64,000 nucleotides of DNA. Origin: Butyrivibrio sp. VCB2006 (lineage in GTDB: Bacteria > Bacillota > Clostridia > Lachnospirales > Lachnospiraceae). This document shows, in pieces, positions 24,169 to 33,598 of the stretch (positions are counted from its first letter, which is position 1; each line of letters begins with the position of its first letter). The stretch spans positions 1 through 64,000 of the forward strand of contig NZ_ATVX01000007.1 in NCBI RefSeq assembly GCF_000420945.1. The letters run 5' to 3'. The notes beneath the pieces were generated by a model that saw nothing but the letters and a program-made list of their open reading frames with translations, was not told where the DNA came from and made no database searches. The position numbers and the translations under genes were made by a program.

Positions 24169-27100
24169 ATGGCAAGAAACATGAAAACCATGGACGGTAA
24201 CGAAGCAGCCGCATATGCATCTTATGCGTTTACTGAAGTTGCTGCTATGTACCCAATCACACCATCATCTGTTATGCCAGAGCATGTAGATGAATGGGCA
24301 ACAGCCGGAAAGAAGAATATTTTCGGCCGTACAGTACAGATTACAGAAATGCAGTCTGAGGCTGGTGCAGCTGGTGCTGTACACGGATCACTTGTAGTAG
24401 GTGCTCTTACATCTACATACACAGCTTCACAGGGACTTCTTCTTATGATCCCTGACATTTACAAGGTAGCAGGTGAGAGACTCCCTGGCGTATTCAACGT
24501 ATCAGCTCGTTGCGTAGCTTCTCACGCGCTCAACATTTTCGGTGATCACTCAGACGTATACGCTTGCCGTCAGACAGGTGCTGCTATGCTTTGTGATTCC
24601 AGCGTACAGGAAGTTATGGACCTTACTCCTGTAGCATATTGCGCAGCTATTGAGGGAAGAATTCCTTTCATCAACTTCTTCGATGGATTCCGTACATCAC
24701 ACGAAATTCAGAAGATCGAGGTTTGGGACTACAAGGATCTTGATGAGATGGTTAACCATGAAGCAATCGATGCTTTCAAGGCTGGCGCTCTTAATCCTAA
24801 CCACCCTTGTCAGATGGGCTCAGCTCAGAACCCAGATATCTTCTTCCAGACAAGAGAAGCTTGTAACACAGGTTACAACGAGCTTCCTGAGATCGTTCAG
24901 AAGTACATGGACAAGGTTAATGCTAAGATTGGTACAGATTACAAGCTCTTCAACTACTACGGCGATCCTAACGCAGAGGTAGTTATCGTAGCTATGGGTT
25001 CTGTAAACGATACAATCGAAGAGACTATCGATTACCTTGAGAAGCAGGGCAAGAAGGTTGGTGTTGTAAAGGTTCGTCTTTACAGACCATTCTCAGCTAA
25101 GGCTCTCGTTGATGCTATTCCTGCATCAGTTAAGAGAATCGAAGTTCTTGATAGAACAAAGGAGCCTGGATCATATCGTGAGCCTCTTGCTCTTGATGTT
25201 ATCGCAGCTCTTAAGGGAACTAAGTTCGAGTCAGTTCCTGTATTCTGTGGCCGTTATGGTCTTGGTTCTAAGGATACAACACCTGCACAGATCGTTGCTG
25301 TATTCGAGAACGACAAGAAGGAAGAGTTCACAATCGGTATCGAGGATGATGTAACAAATCTTTCACTTGATGCTGGTGCTCCACTTGTTACAACTCCAGA
25401 GGGAACAACAAACTGTAAGTTCTGGGGTCTTGGTGCTGACGGTACTGTTGGTGCTAACAAGAACTCAATCAAGATCATTGGTGATAACACAGACATGTAT
25501 GCTCAGGCATACTTTGACTATGACTCCAAGAAGTCTGGTGGTGTTACAATGTCTCACCTTAGATTTGGTAAGAAGCCTATTAAGTCAACTTACCTCATCA
25601 AAAAGGCTGACTTCGTAGCTTGCCACAATCCATCATATATCCGTAAGTTCAACATGGTTCAGGAGCTTGTTGACGGTGGTTCATTCCTCCTTAACTGCCC
25701 ATGGACAGTTGATCAGCTTGAACAGGAGATTCCTGGACAGGTTAAGAAGTTCATGTATGATCACAAGATTAACTTCTATATCATGAACGGTTCTAAGATC
25801 GGTGTTGAAGTTGGTATGGGACCTACAAGAATTAACACAATTCTTCAGTCTGCATTCTTCAACATTACAAAGATCATTCCTGAAGCAGACGCTATCAAGT
25901 TCATGAAGGATGCTGCTCAGAAGACATACGGCCGTAAGGGTGAAGACGTTGTTAAGAAGAACTGGGATGCTATCGATGCCGGTGCAGATCCTAAGAACCT
26001 TATCAAGGTTGAGATTCCTGAGAGCTGGAAGGATGCCAAGGATGAAGGACTTGACTTCAAGAAGGCTGAGGGCAGCCGTAAGGACGTTGTTGATTTCGTT
26101 AACAACATCCAGGCAAAGGTTAACGCTCAGGAAGGTAATACTCTTAAGGTATCTGATTGTCTTCCATACGTTGATGGTGCTACACCTTCAGGATCAGCTG
26201 CATTCGAGAAGCGTGGTATTGCTGTAAACGTTCCTGCATGGGATGCTACAACATGTATCGGATGTGGATTCTGTTCACTTGTATGTCCACATGCTGCAAT
26301 CCGTACAATCGCTATGACAGATGATGAGATTGCTAAGGCTCCAGAGGGACTTCAGACAAAGCCTCTTGCTGGAATGGACGGATACAAGTATTCAGTTGTT
26401 ATTTCTGCTCTTGACTGTACAGGTTGCGGATCTTGCGCAAATGTATGTCCTGGTAACAATAAGGGCGAGACACTTAAGATGGGTGCTATCGCAGCTAACA
26501 AGGACGAGCAGAAGTACTTCGATTATGCTGTAACACTTCCTATTAAGGAAGATGTTGTTGCTAAGTTTGGCGAAGGCTCAATTAAGGGCTCACAGTTCAA
26601 GCAGCCTCTCCTTGAGTTCTCAGGCGCTTGCGCAGGTTGCGGTGAGACTCCTTATGTTAAGCTTGTTACTCAGCTCTTTGGTGACAGAATGTACGTTGCT
26701 AACGCTACAGGATGTACATCAATTTGGGGTAACTCTTCACCTTCAACACCATACACAGTAAATGCTAAGGGCCAGGGTCCTGCATGGGATAACTCACTGT
26801 TCGAAGATAACGCTGAGTTTGGTATGGGTATGGTACTTGCTCAGAATGCACTCCGTGATGCTATCAAGGAGAAGGTAGAAGAAATCGTAGCTGCAGGCGG
26901 TTCTGCTAAGGACGCTGCACAGAAGTGGCTTGATACATTCAACGTTGGTTCTGAGAACACAGCTGCTACAGATGCTCTTGTTAAGGCTCTTGAGGGCGAC
27001 AGCTCAGATGCTGCTAAGTATGTTCTTAAGAATAAGGACTTCGCAGCTAAGAAGTCACAGTGGATCTTCGGTGGTGACGGATGGGCATTCGATATCGGAT

Positions 27101-27699
27101 TCGGTGGTCTCGATCACGTACTTGCTTCCGGTAAGGATGTTAACGTTCTCGTTGTAAACACTGAGGTTTACTCAAATACAGGTGGACAGTCTTCAAAGGC
27201 TACTCCTACAGGTGCTGTTGCACAGTTCGCTGCAGGCGGTAAAGAGATTAAGCAGAAAGACCTTGCTTCTATCGCAATGAGCTATGGCTACGTATATGTT
27301 GCACAGATCGCTATGGGTGCAAATATGCAGCAGACTATCAATGCAATCAAAGAGGCTGAGGCTTATCCAGGACCTTCACTTATCATCGCTTATGCTCCAT
27401 GTATCAACCAGGGACTTAAGGCTGGTATGAACAAGGTTATGGACGAAGAGAAGAAGGCTGTTGCTACAGGATACTGGGATATGTTCAGATTCAATCCTCA
27501 GGCGGAGAACAAGTTCACTCTTGATTCTAAGCCAGCTACAGAAGACTTCCAGAGCTTCCTTGATGGTGAGGTTAGATACCTTTCACTTAAGCTTAAGAAT
27601 CCTGAGAGAGCTGCTAAGCTCAACGCAGCTGCTGCAGAGCATGCTAAGGAGCACAGAGCTTACCTCGAGAAACTCGTTGCTCTCTATGGTAAGGACTGA
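24169..27699 (+). CDS. nifJ: Pyruvate:ferredoxin (flavodoxin) oxidoreductase
   Basis: 1176 residues, the normal length of the fused one-chain enzyme. Order: domains I-III with MYPITPSSVMPE near 25 and HALNIFGDHSDVYACRQTG near 120; two ferredoxin-type [4Fe-4S] motifs (CIGCGFCSLVCP near 697, CTGCGSCANVCPG near 750); the Cys region ACAGCGETPY near 820; and the thiamine-diphosphate motif GDGWAFDIG near 970. It oxidises pyruvate with CoA to acetyl-CoA and CO2 and reduces ferredoxin, the main pyruvate exit in butyrate-forming anaerobes. AGGAGG precedes ATG 24169. Codon bias is strong, as expected for an abundant protein. Upstream in-frame GTG 24034 has no support. Confidence 0.97.
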   Translation: MARNMKTMDGNEAAAYASYAFTEVAAMYPITPSSVMPEHVDEWATAGKKNIFGRTVQITEMQSEAGAAGAVHGSLVVGALTSTYTASQGLLLMIPDIYKVAGERLPGVFNVSARCVASHALNIFGDHSDVYACRQTGAAMLCDSSVQEVMDLTPVAYCAAIEGRIPFINFFDGFRTSHEIQKIEVWDYKDLDEMVNHEAIDAFKAGALNPNHPCQMGSAQNPDIFFQTREACNTGYNELPEIVQKYMDKVNAKIGTDYKLFNYYGDPNAEVVIVAMGSVNDTIEETIDYLEKQGKKVGVVKVRLYRPFSAKALVDAIPASVKRIEVLDRTKEPGSYREPLALDVIAALKGTKFESVPVFCGRYGLGSKDTTPAQIVAVFENDKKEEFTIGIEDDVTNLSLDAGAPLVTTPEGTTNCKFWGLGADGTVGANKNSIKIIGDNTDMYAQAYFDYDSKKSGGVTMSHLRFGKKPIKSTYLIKKADFVACHNPSYIRKFNMVQELVDGGSFLLNCPWTVDQLEQEIPGQVKKFMYDHKINFYIMNGSKIGVEVGMGPTRINTILQSAFFNITKIIPEADAIKFMKDAAQKTYGRKGEDVVKKNWDAIDAGADPKNLIKVEIPESWKDAKDEGLDFKKAEGSRKDVVDFVNNIQAKVNAQEGNTLKVSDCLPYVDGATPSGSAAFEKRGIAVNVPAWDATTCIGCGFCSLVCPHAAIRTIAMTDDEIAKAPEGLQTKPLAGMDGYKYSVVISALDCTGCGSCANVCPGNNKGETLKMGAIAANKDEQKYFDYAVTLPIKEDVVAKFGEGSIKGSQFKQPLLEFSGACAGCGETPYVKLVTQLFGDRMYVANATGCTSIWGNSSPSTPYTVNAKGQGPAWDNSLFEDNAEFGMGMVLAQNALRDAIKEKVEEIVAAGGSAKDAAQKWLDTFNVGSENTAATDALVKALEGDSSDAAKYVLKNKDFAAKKSQWIFGGDGWAFDIGFGGLDHVLASGKDVNVLVVNTEVYSNTGGQSSKATPTGAVAQFAAGGKEIKQKDLASIAMSYGYVYVAQIAMGANMQQTINAIKEAEAYPGPSLIIAYAPCINQGLKAGMNKVMDEEKKAVATGYWDMFRFNPQAENKFTLDSKPATEDFQSFLDGEVRYLSLKLKNPERAAKLNAAAAEHAKEHRAYLEKLVALYGKD

Positions 27700-27739
27700 T
27701 CTAGTAGCATAAGATTCTAAGTCTAATAGCTAATAATAG

Positions 27740-27773
27740 AGGAGTCGGTTCAGAAATGAACCGGCTCCTTTTT
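27740..27773 (+). terminator. Terminator of nifJ
   Basis: A 13-bp stem (AGGAGTCGGTTCA / TGAACCGGCTCCT) with a 4-nt loop and a T-tract. Confidence 0.93.
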
Positions 27774-27784
27774 GCTGGGTTACA

Positions 27785-27821
27785 TAAAAAAGAGACAGGA
27801 GGCTAATGCCTACTGTCTCTT
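27785..27821 (-). terminator. Terminator of mecA
   Basis: On the minus strand AAGAGACAG pairs with CTGTCTCTT around a partly paired loop (GGC/GCC), followed by TTTTT. It lies 12 bases after the mecA stop codon. Confidence 0.85.
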
Positions 27822-27832
27822 ATAGTTTGTGA

Positions 27833-28630
27833 TTAGATTTTAGATAATGCCTGAACTGCGTTATCTTTCACAAGTGTTGTGAAGTGCTCAGCCAAATACT
27901 GCTCTTCTGCAGTAGAACCTACTTCAGTCTTGCCATACTCTGTAAGTAGTGAGCAGATATTTGCAAATACATTATCTTCCAGATCGCCCTGGTGAAGAAT
28001 CAGGTAATACTTACCATTTGCTTCGTTCTTGTACAGGGTATTGATACCATTGAATTTCCTGCTAACTATTGCAGCGAATCTAGTAACCTCGTGAAGGGAA
28101 TCGAAAGAAAAGATTCTTGAACCCTTTCTGTCGGGTAATCCCTTTTTGCGAGGATTAGTAGTTTTTTCCTTAAGCTTTTTGGAATCTGAGAATGGACTGC
28201 TCATGGACGAATCCAGCGAATCACTCAGATTGCTGTGCTGGAGTCTTCTGAAAAGGCCCATAACATCCTCTTCCTCATCCTCCTCATAATCTTCATCCTC
28301 ATCGTAGTAATCGTATTCTTCTTCCTCATCCTCTTCGTGGACAGATGGAGCGAAATTAGAAAACCTTGTATCTAACTCCTCAGGATCCTCAACTTTTGTG
28401 ATAACAAGAACAATACATTCGGAATTGATTGGGATTGCCTCAATCATAAGAGGAGTATCCTCTGCGTCAAAACCATATTGTAAATTCGCTTGCTGCATCA
28501 TGTCCTGAAAAAGCTCTTTGGCTTTGTCAGTTCCATATGCAAGCTCTGTAATCTTAAGGTCGCGCTTCGCAAGGTCATCTTTGGTAAGTGTGCATCTAAT
28601 CTGGTGATCATTGACTTTTTCAATTTTCAT
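27833..28630 (-). CDS. mecA: Adaptor protein MecA
   Basis: 265 residues. The N-terminal domain starts MKIEKVNDHQIRCTLTKDDL, typical of MecA. A very acidic Asp/Glu/Tyr linker spans about 98-125, and the C-terminal domain (FSFDSLHEVTRFA, GKYYLILH) is the part that binds ClpC. The family delivers proteins to the ClpCP protease and limits competence and sporulation regulators in Bacillus. The linker is more acidic than usual. GGAGG precedes the start. Confidence 0.93.
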   Translation of the reverse strand: MKIEKVNDHQIRCTLTKDDLAKRDLKITELAYGTDKAKELFQDMMQQANLQYGFDAEDTPLMIEAIPINSECIVLVITKVEDPEELDTRFSNFAPSVHEEDEEEEYDYYDEDEDYEEDEEEDVMGLFRRLQHSNLSDSLDSSMSSPFSDSKKLKEKTTNPRKKGLPDRKGSRIFSFDSLHEVTRFAAIVSRKFNGINTLYKNEANGKYYLILHQGDLEDNVFANICSLLTEYGKTEVGSTAEEQYLAEHFTTLVKDNAVQALSKI

Positions 28631-28661
28631 GATGCTTACCTCCTGACTTTGGAATACATAG

Positions 28662-28690
28662 ATACTAATTTAAACAGTATTCTATGTCAA
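28662..28690 (-). promoter_or_regulatory. Promoter of mecA with flanking inverted repeat
   Basis: On the minus strand a perfect TTGACA, 17-base spacer and TAGTAT. An inverted repeat, CATAGATACT and AGTATTCTATG (about 28656-28686), spans the spacer and could be an operator. Confidence 0.65.
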
Positions 28691-28733
28691 TAGATGTATC
28701 GTCATATTTGGCAAAAATATGAACTTTTTTCAA

Positions 28734-28790
28734 TCTTAAGAAAATCTTAAGAAATTTCGATGGTAAATCTTAAGAATTTCCTGATACTAT
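28734..28790 (+). promoter_or_regulatory. Three TCTTAAG boxes before an extended -10 promoter
   Basis: TCTTAAG occurs at 28734, 28745 and 28768, spaced 11 and 23 bases (about one and two helical turns), each within AATCTTAAGAA. TGATACTAT (28782-28790) follows as an extended -10. The 11-bp direct repeat is the classic pattern of OmpR/PhoB-type response regulators. Which regulator binds is unknown. Confidence 0.5.
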
Positions 28791-28796
28791 AAATTT

Positions 28797-28874
28797 TGTG
28801 AGGCGCCTGCCTGGACATTACAGTCCGGAAAGGAGGCGAGAATTCAGAAACATAATCGTCATTATTCTTTTTTT
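28797..28874 (+). ncRNA. Candidate small structured RNA (about 78 nt)
   Basis: Predicted to start after the extended -10 at 28785. The 5' part folds into a jointed hairpin, 28804-28838 (CGCC/GGCG, CCT/AGG, GGAC/GTCC with loop ATTACA). A weaker ATAAT/ATTAT stem is followed by seven T at 28868-28874, a plausible terminator. No convincing coding sequence lies in it, though AAAGGAGGCG resembles a ribosome binding site. It matches no riboswitch class I can recall. Confidence 0.4.
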
Positions 28875-29287
28875 CATTGTTTCATACTAAGGTATGAAAT
28901 GTCTTACTAAGATTTTTCGATTTAAGTTTCTCTTAATTATAATCACAAATAACAACGTTAATTGCATAGACAATTTATAGTATTTTTCTAATACTATTAT
29001 ACCATATTTGGGGCAATCGACATGCTCCAAAACCAAGGACTAGGCAATGGGCGCCTCAAATATTAATAAACGTCAAAAGAAAACGTGTCTTTTTGCATTT
29101 TACTCCAGAATTTATCACATGAAGAAATCCTTTTGGGTATGGAAAAGACACAATATACGAAGCCAAAAGTGCATAAAAACTATCAATTCATTTTTTACTA
29201 ATGTAAAGAGATTTCACTTTGTAAATCGAGAGGACCCCGCCTTGACATATACATCTAACGATAGCTAAATGCCCGTGGACTTTGATA
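28875..29287. other. Gene-free AT-rich stretch
   Basis: No supported gene. Contains perfect hairpins TTTCATAC/GTATGAAA (28880-28899, loop TAAG) and ATAGTATT/AATACTAT (28977-28997), and GGGCGCCT at 29049, which echoes AGGCGCCT at 28801. A 73-codon frame at 29047-29268 has no ribosome binding site and low-complexity Lys/Phe content. Confidence 0.6.
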
Positions 29288-29316
29288 ATGACGTAAACTT
29301 AATAGTCTGTTATAAT
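29288..29316 (+). promoter_or_regulatory. Promoter of the GH18-tsaC operon
   Basis: ATGACG (four of six matches to TTGACA), 17-base spacer and a perfect TATAAT, 27 bases before the start codon. Confidence 0.6.
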
Positions 29317-29343
29317 ATAGAGCGATTGTAAAGGAGCTAGAGC

Positions 29344-31047
29344 ATGAAAAAGAAAGTGATTCCAGCGATTATTATAATCGCTCTTATTTTAGTTATAGGC
29401 GCAATTTACGCCGGACAGATAGTTTATCAGCACTATTCCTATAGTACTGAACGAGCTGATTTAGGAAGTTACTTTGATATCACTGGTGATACAGATGTGG
29501 CAATTATCCTTGGAAATGAGCGCATTGAAGAAAGAGCAAGACTTCTTGATGGCCATTACTATATGGATTTTGATTCAGTTCAGAAGTATCTTAATAGAAG
29601 ATTCTACTACGGAGAGGCTGACAATACTCTTTTTTACACAACAGCAACAAGCATAATTACCACTGAGATTGGATCCACTAGCTGGAATAACCTTCAGGGC
29701 GAATCTGAGGATGTTGGCTATGTGATTGCCAGAACAGAGGGCGATAAGCTCTATGTAGCACTGGATTATGTAAAAAAATATACCAACTTCTCCTATGAAG
29801 GCTTCACAGAGCCTAATCATATGCAGCTTACAACAAGCTGGGAGGATGAGCAGGTTGCTACCATTAATAAGAATACTCAGCTTCGTCTCAGGGGCGGCGT
29901 TAAGAGCGAGATTTTAGAGGACCTTGCAAAGGGTGACACAGTTGTTATCCTTGAGGAACTTGAGAACTGGACAAAGGTTAAGACTGCCGATTCCTATATT
30001 GGTTATGTGGAGAATAAGAGACTTTCAGATACTACAACCAAGAGCCCTATTCCTGTTGAGGATTATGTGGAAGAGGAATACACAACTCTTAACAGAGGCC
30101 ATAAGATAAACCTTGGCTTCCACAATATCGGCGGAGTTGCAGGTAACGATACATTTTCAAGTGTTGTATCCGGGGCCAAGAGCCTTAATGTAATTTCACC
30201 CACATGGTTTAAGCTTAATTCCGATGGTGGTGATATTGTAAGCATTGGCTCAAGTTCCTATGTAAAGGCTGCTCATGATAAAGGCCTTGAAGTATGGGCA
30301 CTTGTAGACAACTTCACAGGAACCGGAGATTTTACAACATCTGAATTCCTCTCACATTACAGCAGCAGACTAAATGCCATTGACCAGCTCATGGCTTATG
30401 CGATTGACCTTGGCGTTGACGGAATCAACCTTGACTTTGAGACAATTGCAAGTGAGTCCGGTCAGGATTACATTGAATTTGTAAGGGAATTATCCATATT
30501 CTGCAGGGCAAATAATCTCGTGTACTCTATCGATGACTATGTGCCTATGCATTTCAATGATCACTATGATCTCAAAGAGCAGGGAATTGTTGCTGACTAC
30601 GTTATTATAATGGGCTATGACGAGCATTATGCAGGATCTGCAGAGGCCGGATCAGTAGCTTCTCTTAGCTATGTAGAAAACGGACTTATCAATACAACCG
30701 CCAAGGTTGACCCATCAAAAGTAATCAACGCGGTACCTTTTTATACCAGAATATGGCATACATCAAACGGAGCCCTTTCAAGTGAGGCTGTATCCATGCA
30801 GACTGCCAAGGATTATATTGCAAATCACAGCATAAATATGACCTGGGATGCAGAAGCAGGACAGAACTATGGAGAGTTTTCATCATCAGACGGAACTCTC
30901 AATCAGATATGGATGGAAGATGCCACATCTATCGGCCAGAAAATCGATTCCATGAGGGCTCAGAACATAGCAGGTATTGCCGAGTGGTCTCTTGGCATGG
31001 AAACCTCTGATGTTTGGGACGTAATTGCAGCTTATATAGAAGGATAA
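29344..31047 (+). CDS. Membrane-anchored GH18-family glycoside hydrolase with SH3 domain
   Basis: 567 residues. An N-terminal membrane anchor (about 5-25), a domain of about 130 residues like the copper-amine-oxidase N-terminal type, a bacterial SH3 domain (about 172-228), then a GH18 barrel from about 250. The GH18 signature DGINLDFE at 359-366 keeps the catalytic Glu366. This architecture is common in Clostridia and related to the spore enzymes YaaH/SleL, which cut N-acetylglucosamine bonds in peptidoglycan, so a role outside the cell on the wall is likely. AAGGAG precedes the ATG. The tsaC gene begins four bases after its stop. Confidence 0.87.
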   Translation: MKKKVIPAIIIIALILVIGAIYAGQIVYQHYSYSTERADLGSYFDITGDTDVAIILGNERIEERARLLDGHYYMDFDSVQKYLNRRFYYGEADNTLFYTTATSIITTEIGSTSWNNLQGESEDVGYVIARTEGDKLYVALDYVKKYTNFSYEGFTEPNHMQLTTSWEDEQVATINKNTQLRLRGGVKSEILEDLAKGDTVVILEELENWTKVKTADSYIGYVENKRLSDTTTKSPIPVEDYVEEEYTTLNRGHKINLGFHNIGGVAGNDTFSSVVSGAKSLNVISPTWFKLNSDGGDIVSIGSSSYVKAAHDKGLEVWALVDNFTGTGDFTTSEFLSHYSSRLNAIDQLMAYAIDLGVDGINLDFETIASESGQDYIEFVRELSIFCRANNLVYSIDDYVPMHFNDHYDLKEQGIVADYVIIMGYDEHYAGSAEAGSVASLSYVENGLINTTAKVDPSKVINAVPFYTRIWHTSNGALSSEAVSMQTAKDYIANHSINMTWDAEAGQNYGEFSSSDGTLNQIWMEDATSIGQKIDSMRAQNIAGIAEWSLGMETSDVWDVIAAYIEG

Positions 31048-31051
31048 AAAA

Positions 31052-32110
31052 TTGGAAACAGAAGTAATAGTAATAGAAGAAAGTGATATGGATGAAGAGG
31101 CCCTTGAAGGCCTTAAGAGAGCAGGGCAGATAATACGAGAGGGAGGCCTTGTGGCTTTTCCTACTGAGACTGTTTATGGCCTTGGAGGAGATGCACTTAA
31201 TCCTCTTTCATCCAAGAAGATATATGCAGCCAAGGGAAGACCTTCAGACAACCCACTTATCGTGCATGTTGCCAACATGGAGGACCTCTCTGAGATTGTA
31301 AAAGAAGTACCGGAGGCCGCAAAGAAACTGGCAGATGCCTTTTGGCCGGGACCTCTTACTATGATAATGAATAAGAATGACAAGGTTCCTTATGAAACCA
31401 CAGGAGGCCTTGATACAGTAGCAATCAGAATGCCTAATAATCAGATAGCACTTGAACTTATTAGGCAGTCCGGAGGCTACATTGCTGCGCCTTCAGCAAA
31501 TACATCAGGAAGGCCAAGCCCAACTGTTGCCAGATACTGTGTAGAGGACCTTTCCAGCAAGATAGAGATGATAATTGATGGAGGTCAGGTGGGCATAGGC
31601 CTGGAGTCAACAATTGTGGACCTTACTTCTCCTGTACCTATGATACTGAGACCAGGCTACATTACAGCAGATATGTTAAAAGAGGTTCTTGGAGAAATCA
31701 GTATCGACAAGACCATTATTGACAGTTCTTCAACTGAAAAACCCAAGGCACCTGGCATGAAGTACAAGCACTATGCTCCTAAGGGTGACCTTAAGATAGT
31801 TCAGGGACCTCAGGATAAGGTTGTTTCATATATTAATGAAAACTCCTTGGCAGCTATGGAAAATGGCAAAAGAGTTGGAGTAATAGCAACAGATGCAACC
31901 AAAGATTTGTACAAGGCAGATGTTGTAAAAAGCGTTGGAAACAGACAGGATGAGAGTACCATTGCCCATGAGCTTTTTAAGGTGCTCAGAGAGTTTGACG
32001 ATGAGAATGTGGACGTAATGTTCTCTGAGTCATTTGATGACAGCGGTATTGGCCAGGCCATTATGAACAGACTTCTTAAGGCAGCTGGTCATCAGATTGA
32101 AAAAGTTTAA
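31052..32110 (+). CDS. tsaC: L-threonylcarbamoyladenylate synthase (Sua5/YwlC type)
   Basis: 352 residues. The YrdC-like catalytic domain (about 20-205) has GGLVAFPTETVYGLGGDA, KGRPSDNPL and SANTSGRPSPT. A linker and the Sua5 C-terminal domain follow (about 230-350, PGMKYKHYAP), so this is the long Sua5 form. It makes threonylcarbamoyl-AMP from threonine, bicarbonate and ATP for the t6A modification of tRNA position 37. The start is TTG at 31052, with AAGGA eight bases upstream; the next ATG (31088) has no good site. A TTG start four bases after the upstream stop implies coupling. Confidence 0.95.
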   Translation: METEVIVIEESDMDEEALEGLKRAGQIIREGGLVAFPTETVYGLGGDALNPLSSKKIYAAKGRPSDNPLIVHVANMEDLSEIVKEVPEAAKKLADAFWPGPLTMIMNKNDKVPYETTGGLDTVAIRMPNNQIALELIRQSGGYIAAPSANTSGRPSPTVARYCVEDLSSKIEMIIDGGQVGIGLESTIVDLTSPVPMILRPGYITADMLKEVLGEISIDKTIIDSSSTEKPKAPGMKYKHYAPKGDLKIVQGPQDKVVSYINENSLAAMENGKRVGVIATDATKDLYKADVVKSVGNRQDESTIAHELFKVLREFDDENVDVMFSESFDDSGIGQAIMNRLLKAAGHQIEKV

Positions 32111-32197
32111 GATTGTTTGAAAAAACATTATAATATATATGATATTGGGTTTTAAAATGCAACGTCTTAAAATCTGATATCCAAGCAGAGGAGAGTA

Positions 32198-32641
32198 ATG
32201 AAAATGGTAGCATTAGCAAGTGATCACGGCGGATTTGCACTCAAGGAGTCAGTTAAAAAGCACCTTGAAGAAAGAAACATCGAGTACAGGGATTTTGGAA
32301 CCTATGATCTTAATTCCTGCGATTATCCGGATTTCGGAGCTGCAGCAGCTAAGGCAGTAGCAAACGGAGAGTGCGAAAAGGGAATTGTTGTTTGCACTAC
32401 AGGAATTGGTATTTCAATTGTAGCCAACAAGATCAAGGGCGTAAGATGTGCGCTTTGTTCAGAGGTTAGCACTGCAAGACTTACAAGAGAGCATAACGAT
32501 GCAAACGTTCTTGCAATGGGCGGCGGATTTGTAGGCCCTGTTCTTGCTAACGAGATTGTTGACACTTTCCTTGACACACCTTTTTCCAATCTTGAGAAGC
32601 ACTCAAGAAGAATTGCCAAGATAGCGGACCTTGAGGCTTAA
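32198..32641 (+). CDS. rpiB: Ribose-5-phosphate isomerase B
   Basis: 147 residues, the full size of RpiB. DHGGFALKE near the start, the Cys-containing loop CTTGIGISIVANK near 66-78, and NDANVLAMGGGFVG. It interconverts ribulose 5-phosphate and ribose 5-phosphate in the pentose phosphate pathway. GAGGAG lies just before ATG 32198; ATG 32204 is two codons on and equally possible. TATAAT at 32129 may be its promoter. Confidence 0.95.
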   Translation: MKMVALASDHGGFALKESVKKHLEERNIEYRDFGTYDLNSCDYPDFGAAAAKAVANGECEKGIVVCTTGIGISIVANKIKGVRCALCSEVSTARLTREHNDANVLAMGGGFVGPVLANEIVDTFLDTPFSNLEKHSRRIAKIADLEA

Positions 32642-32733
32642 AGTAAGCAGGTTACGATCTGACATATTTAGTACTAACGACAAGAATGTATTACATCAAA
32701 ATTTAAATATAAGATTATTTTCAGGAGGCTCAT

Positions 32734-33363
32734 ATGGGAAAAGTAGTTATTATGGATCATCCATTGATTCAGCACAAGATTGGTTATATCAGAAGAATTG
32801 ACACAGGAACAAAGGACTTTAGAGATACAATCAGTGAGATTGCAACTTTGATCTGCTATGAGGCTACAAGGGATCTTCAGCTTCAGGATGTTGAGATTGA
32901 GACTCCCATTTGCAAGACAACAGTCAAAGAGCTTAAGGGAAGAAAGCTTTGCATTGTTCCAATCTTAAGAGCAGGTCTTGGAATGGTTGATGGTGTGCTT
33001 TCACTTATTCCTGCAGCCAGAATCGGACATATTGGTCTTTACAGAGATCCTGAGACACTTAAACCTGTTGAGTATTATTGCAAGATGCCGGCAGATGTAA
33101 CAGAGAGAGAAATCTTTGTTGTAGATCCTATGCTTGCAACAGGTGGATCTTCAGTAGCAGCAATTCAGATGCTCAAGGACAGAGGCTGCAAGCATATTCA
33201 TTTTATGTGCATTATAGCAGCACCAGAGGGACTTAAGGCTATGCAGGAGGCTCATCCTGACGTTGATATCTACGTTGGATCACTGGATGAGAAGCTCAAC
33301 GAGCATGGATACATTGTACCGGGACTTGGAGACGCAGGAGATAGGATCTTCGGAACAAAATAA
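32734..33363 (+). CDS. upp: Uracil phosphoribosyltransferase
   Basis: 209 residues, standard length. The PRPP-binding [15 protein letters not shown] near 127-141, the [10 protein letters not shown] loop and the C-terminal [16 protein letters not shown] that binds uracil. It salvages uracil to UMP in the cytoplasm. CAGGAGG precedes the start. The preceding gap holds no strong promoter. Confidence 0.97.
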   Translation: MGKVVIMDHPLIQHKIGYIRRIDTGTKDFRDTISEIATLICYEATRDLQLQDVEIETPICKTTVKELKGRKLCIVPILRAGLGMVDGVLSLIPAARIGHIGLYRDPETLKPVEYYCKMPADVTEREIFVVDPMLATGGSSVAAIQMLKDRGCKHIHFMCIIAAPEGLKAMQEAHPDVDIYVGSLDEKLNEHGYIVPGLGDAGDRIFGTK

Positions 33364-33369
33364 GGATTC

Positions 33370-33566
33370 AAGGTTGCAAATATACATGCTTGCATGTATA
33401 TATTTGCAACTTTGAAGACAAAACATCGATGAGGAAAAAAGGCATACGACGATAGGAGTATGCCGATTTCCGAATTGATGTAGCATGTCGAAAGCGAAGC
33501 GTAGACATGCGCATTTTGTTTTTGTAGTGGTGTAGGATTGCGAGAATACGAAGTATGGAGCAATCC
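33370..33566. repeat. Cluster of four palindromes after upp
   Basis: Consecutive hairpins: GTTGCAAATATACATGC with its complement (33370-33413, 2-base bulge), which may be the upp terminator; GGCATAC/GTATGCC (33441-33464); GCATGTC/GACATGC (33483-33510) followed by GCATTTTGTTTTTG; and GGATTGC/GCAATCC (33535-33566) with an inner ATAC-GAA-GTAT. No gene is present. Similar in character to the cluster at 10223-10352. Confidence 0.55.
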
Positions 33567-33598
33567 GTATATCACGGGGTATATACAAGGGAGGAAGT

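Noticed and set aside
29047..29268. 73-codon open frame in the gap before the GH18 gene
   Set aside because: No ribosome binding site, unusual Lys/Phe-rich composition and no recognisable motif.
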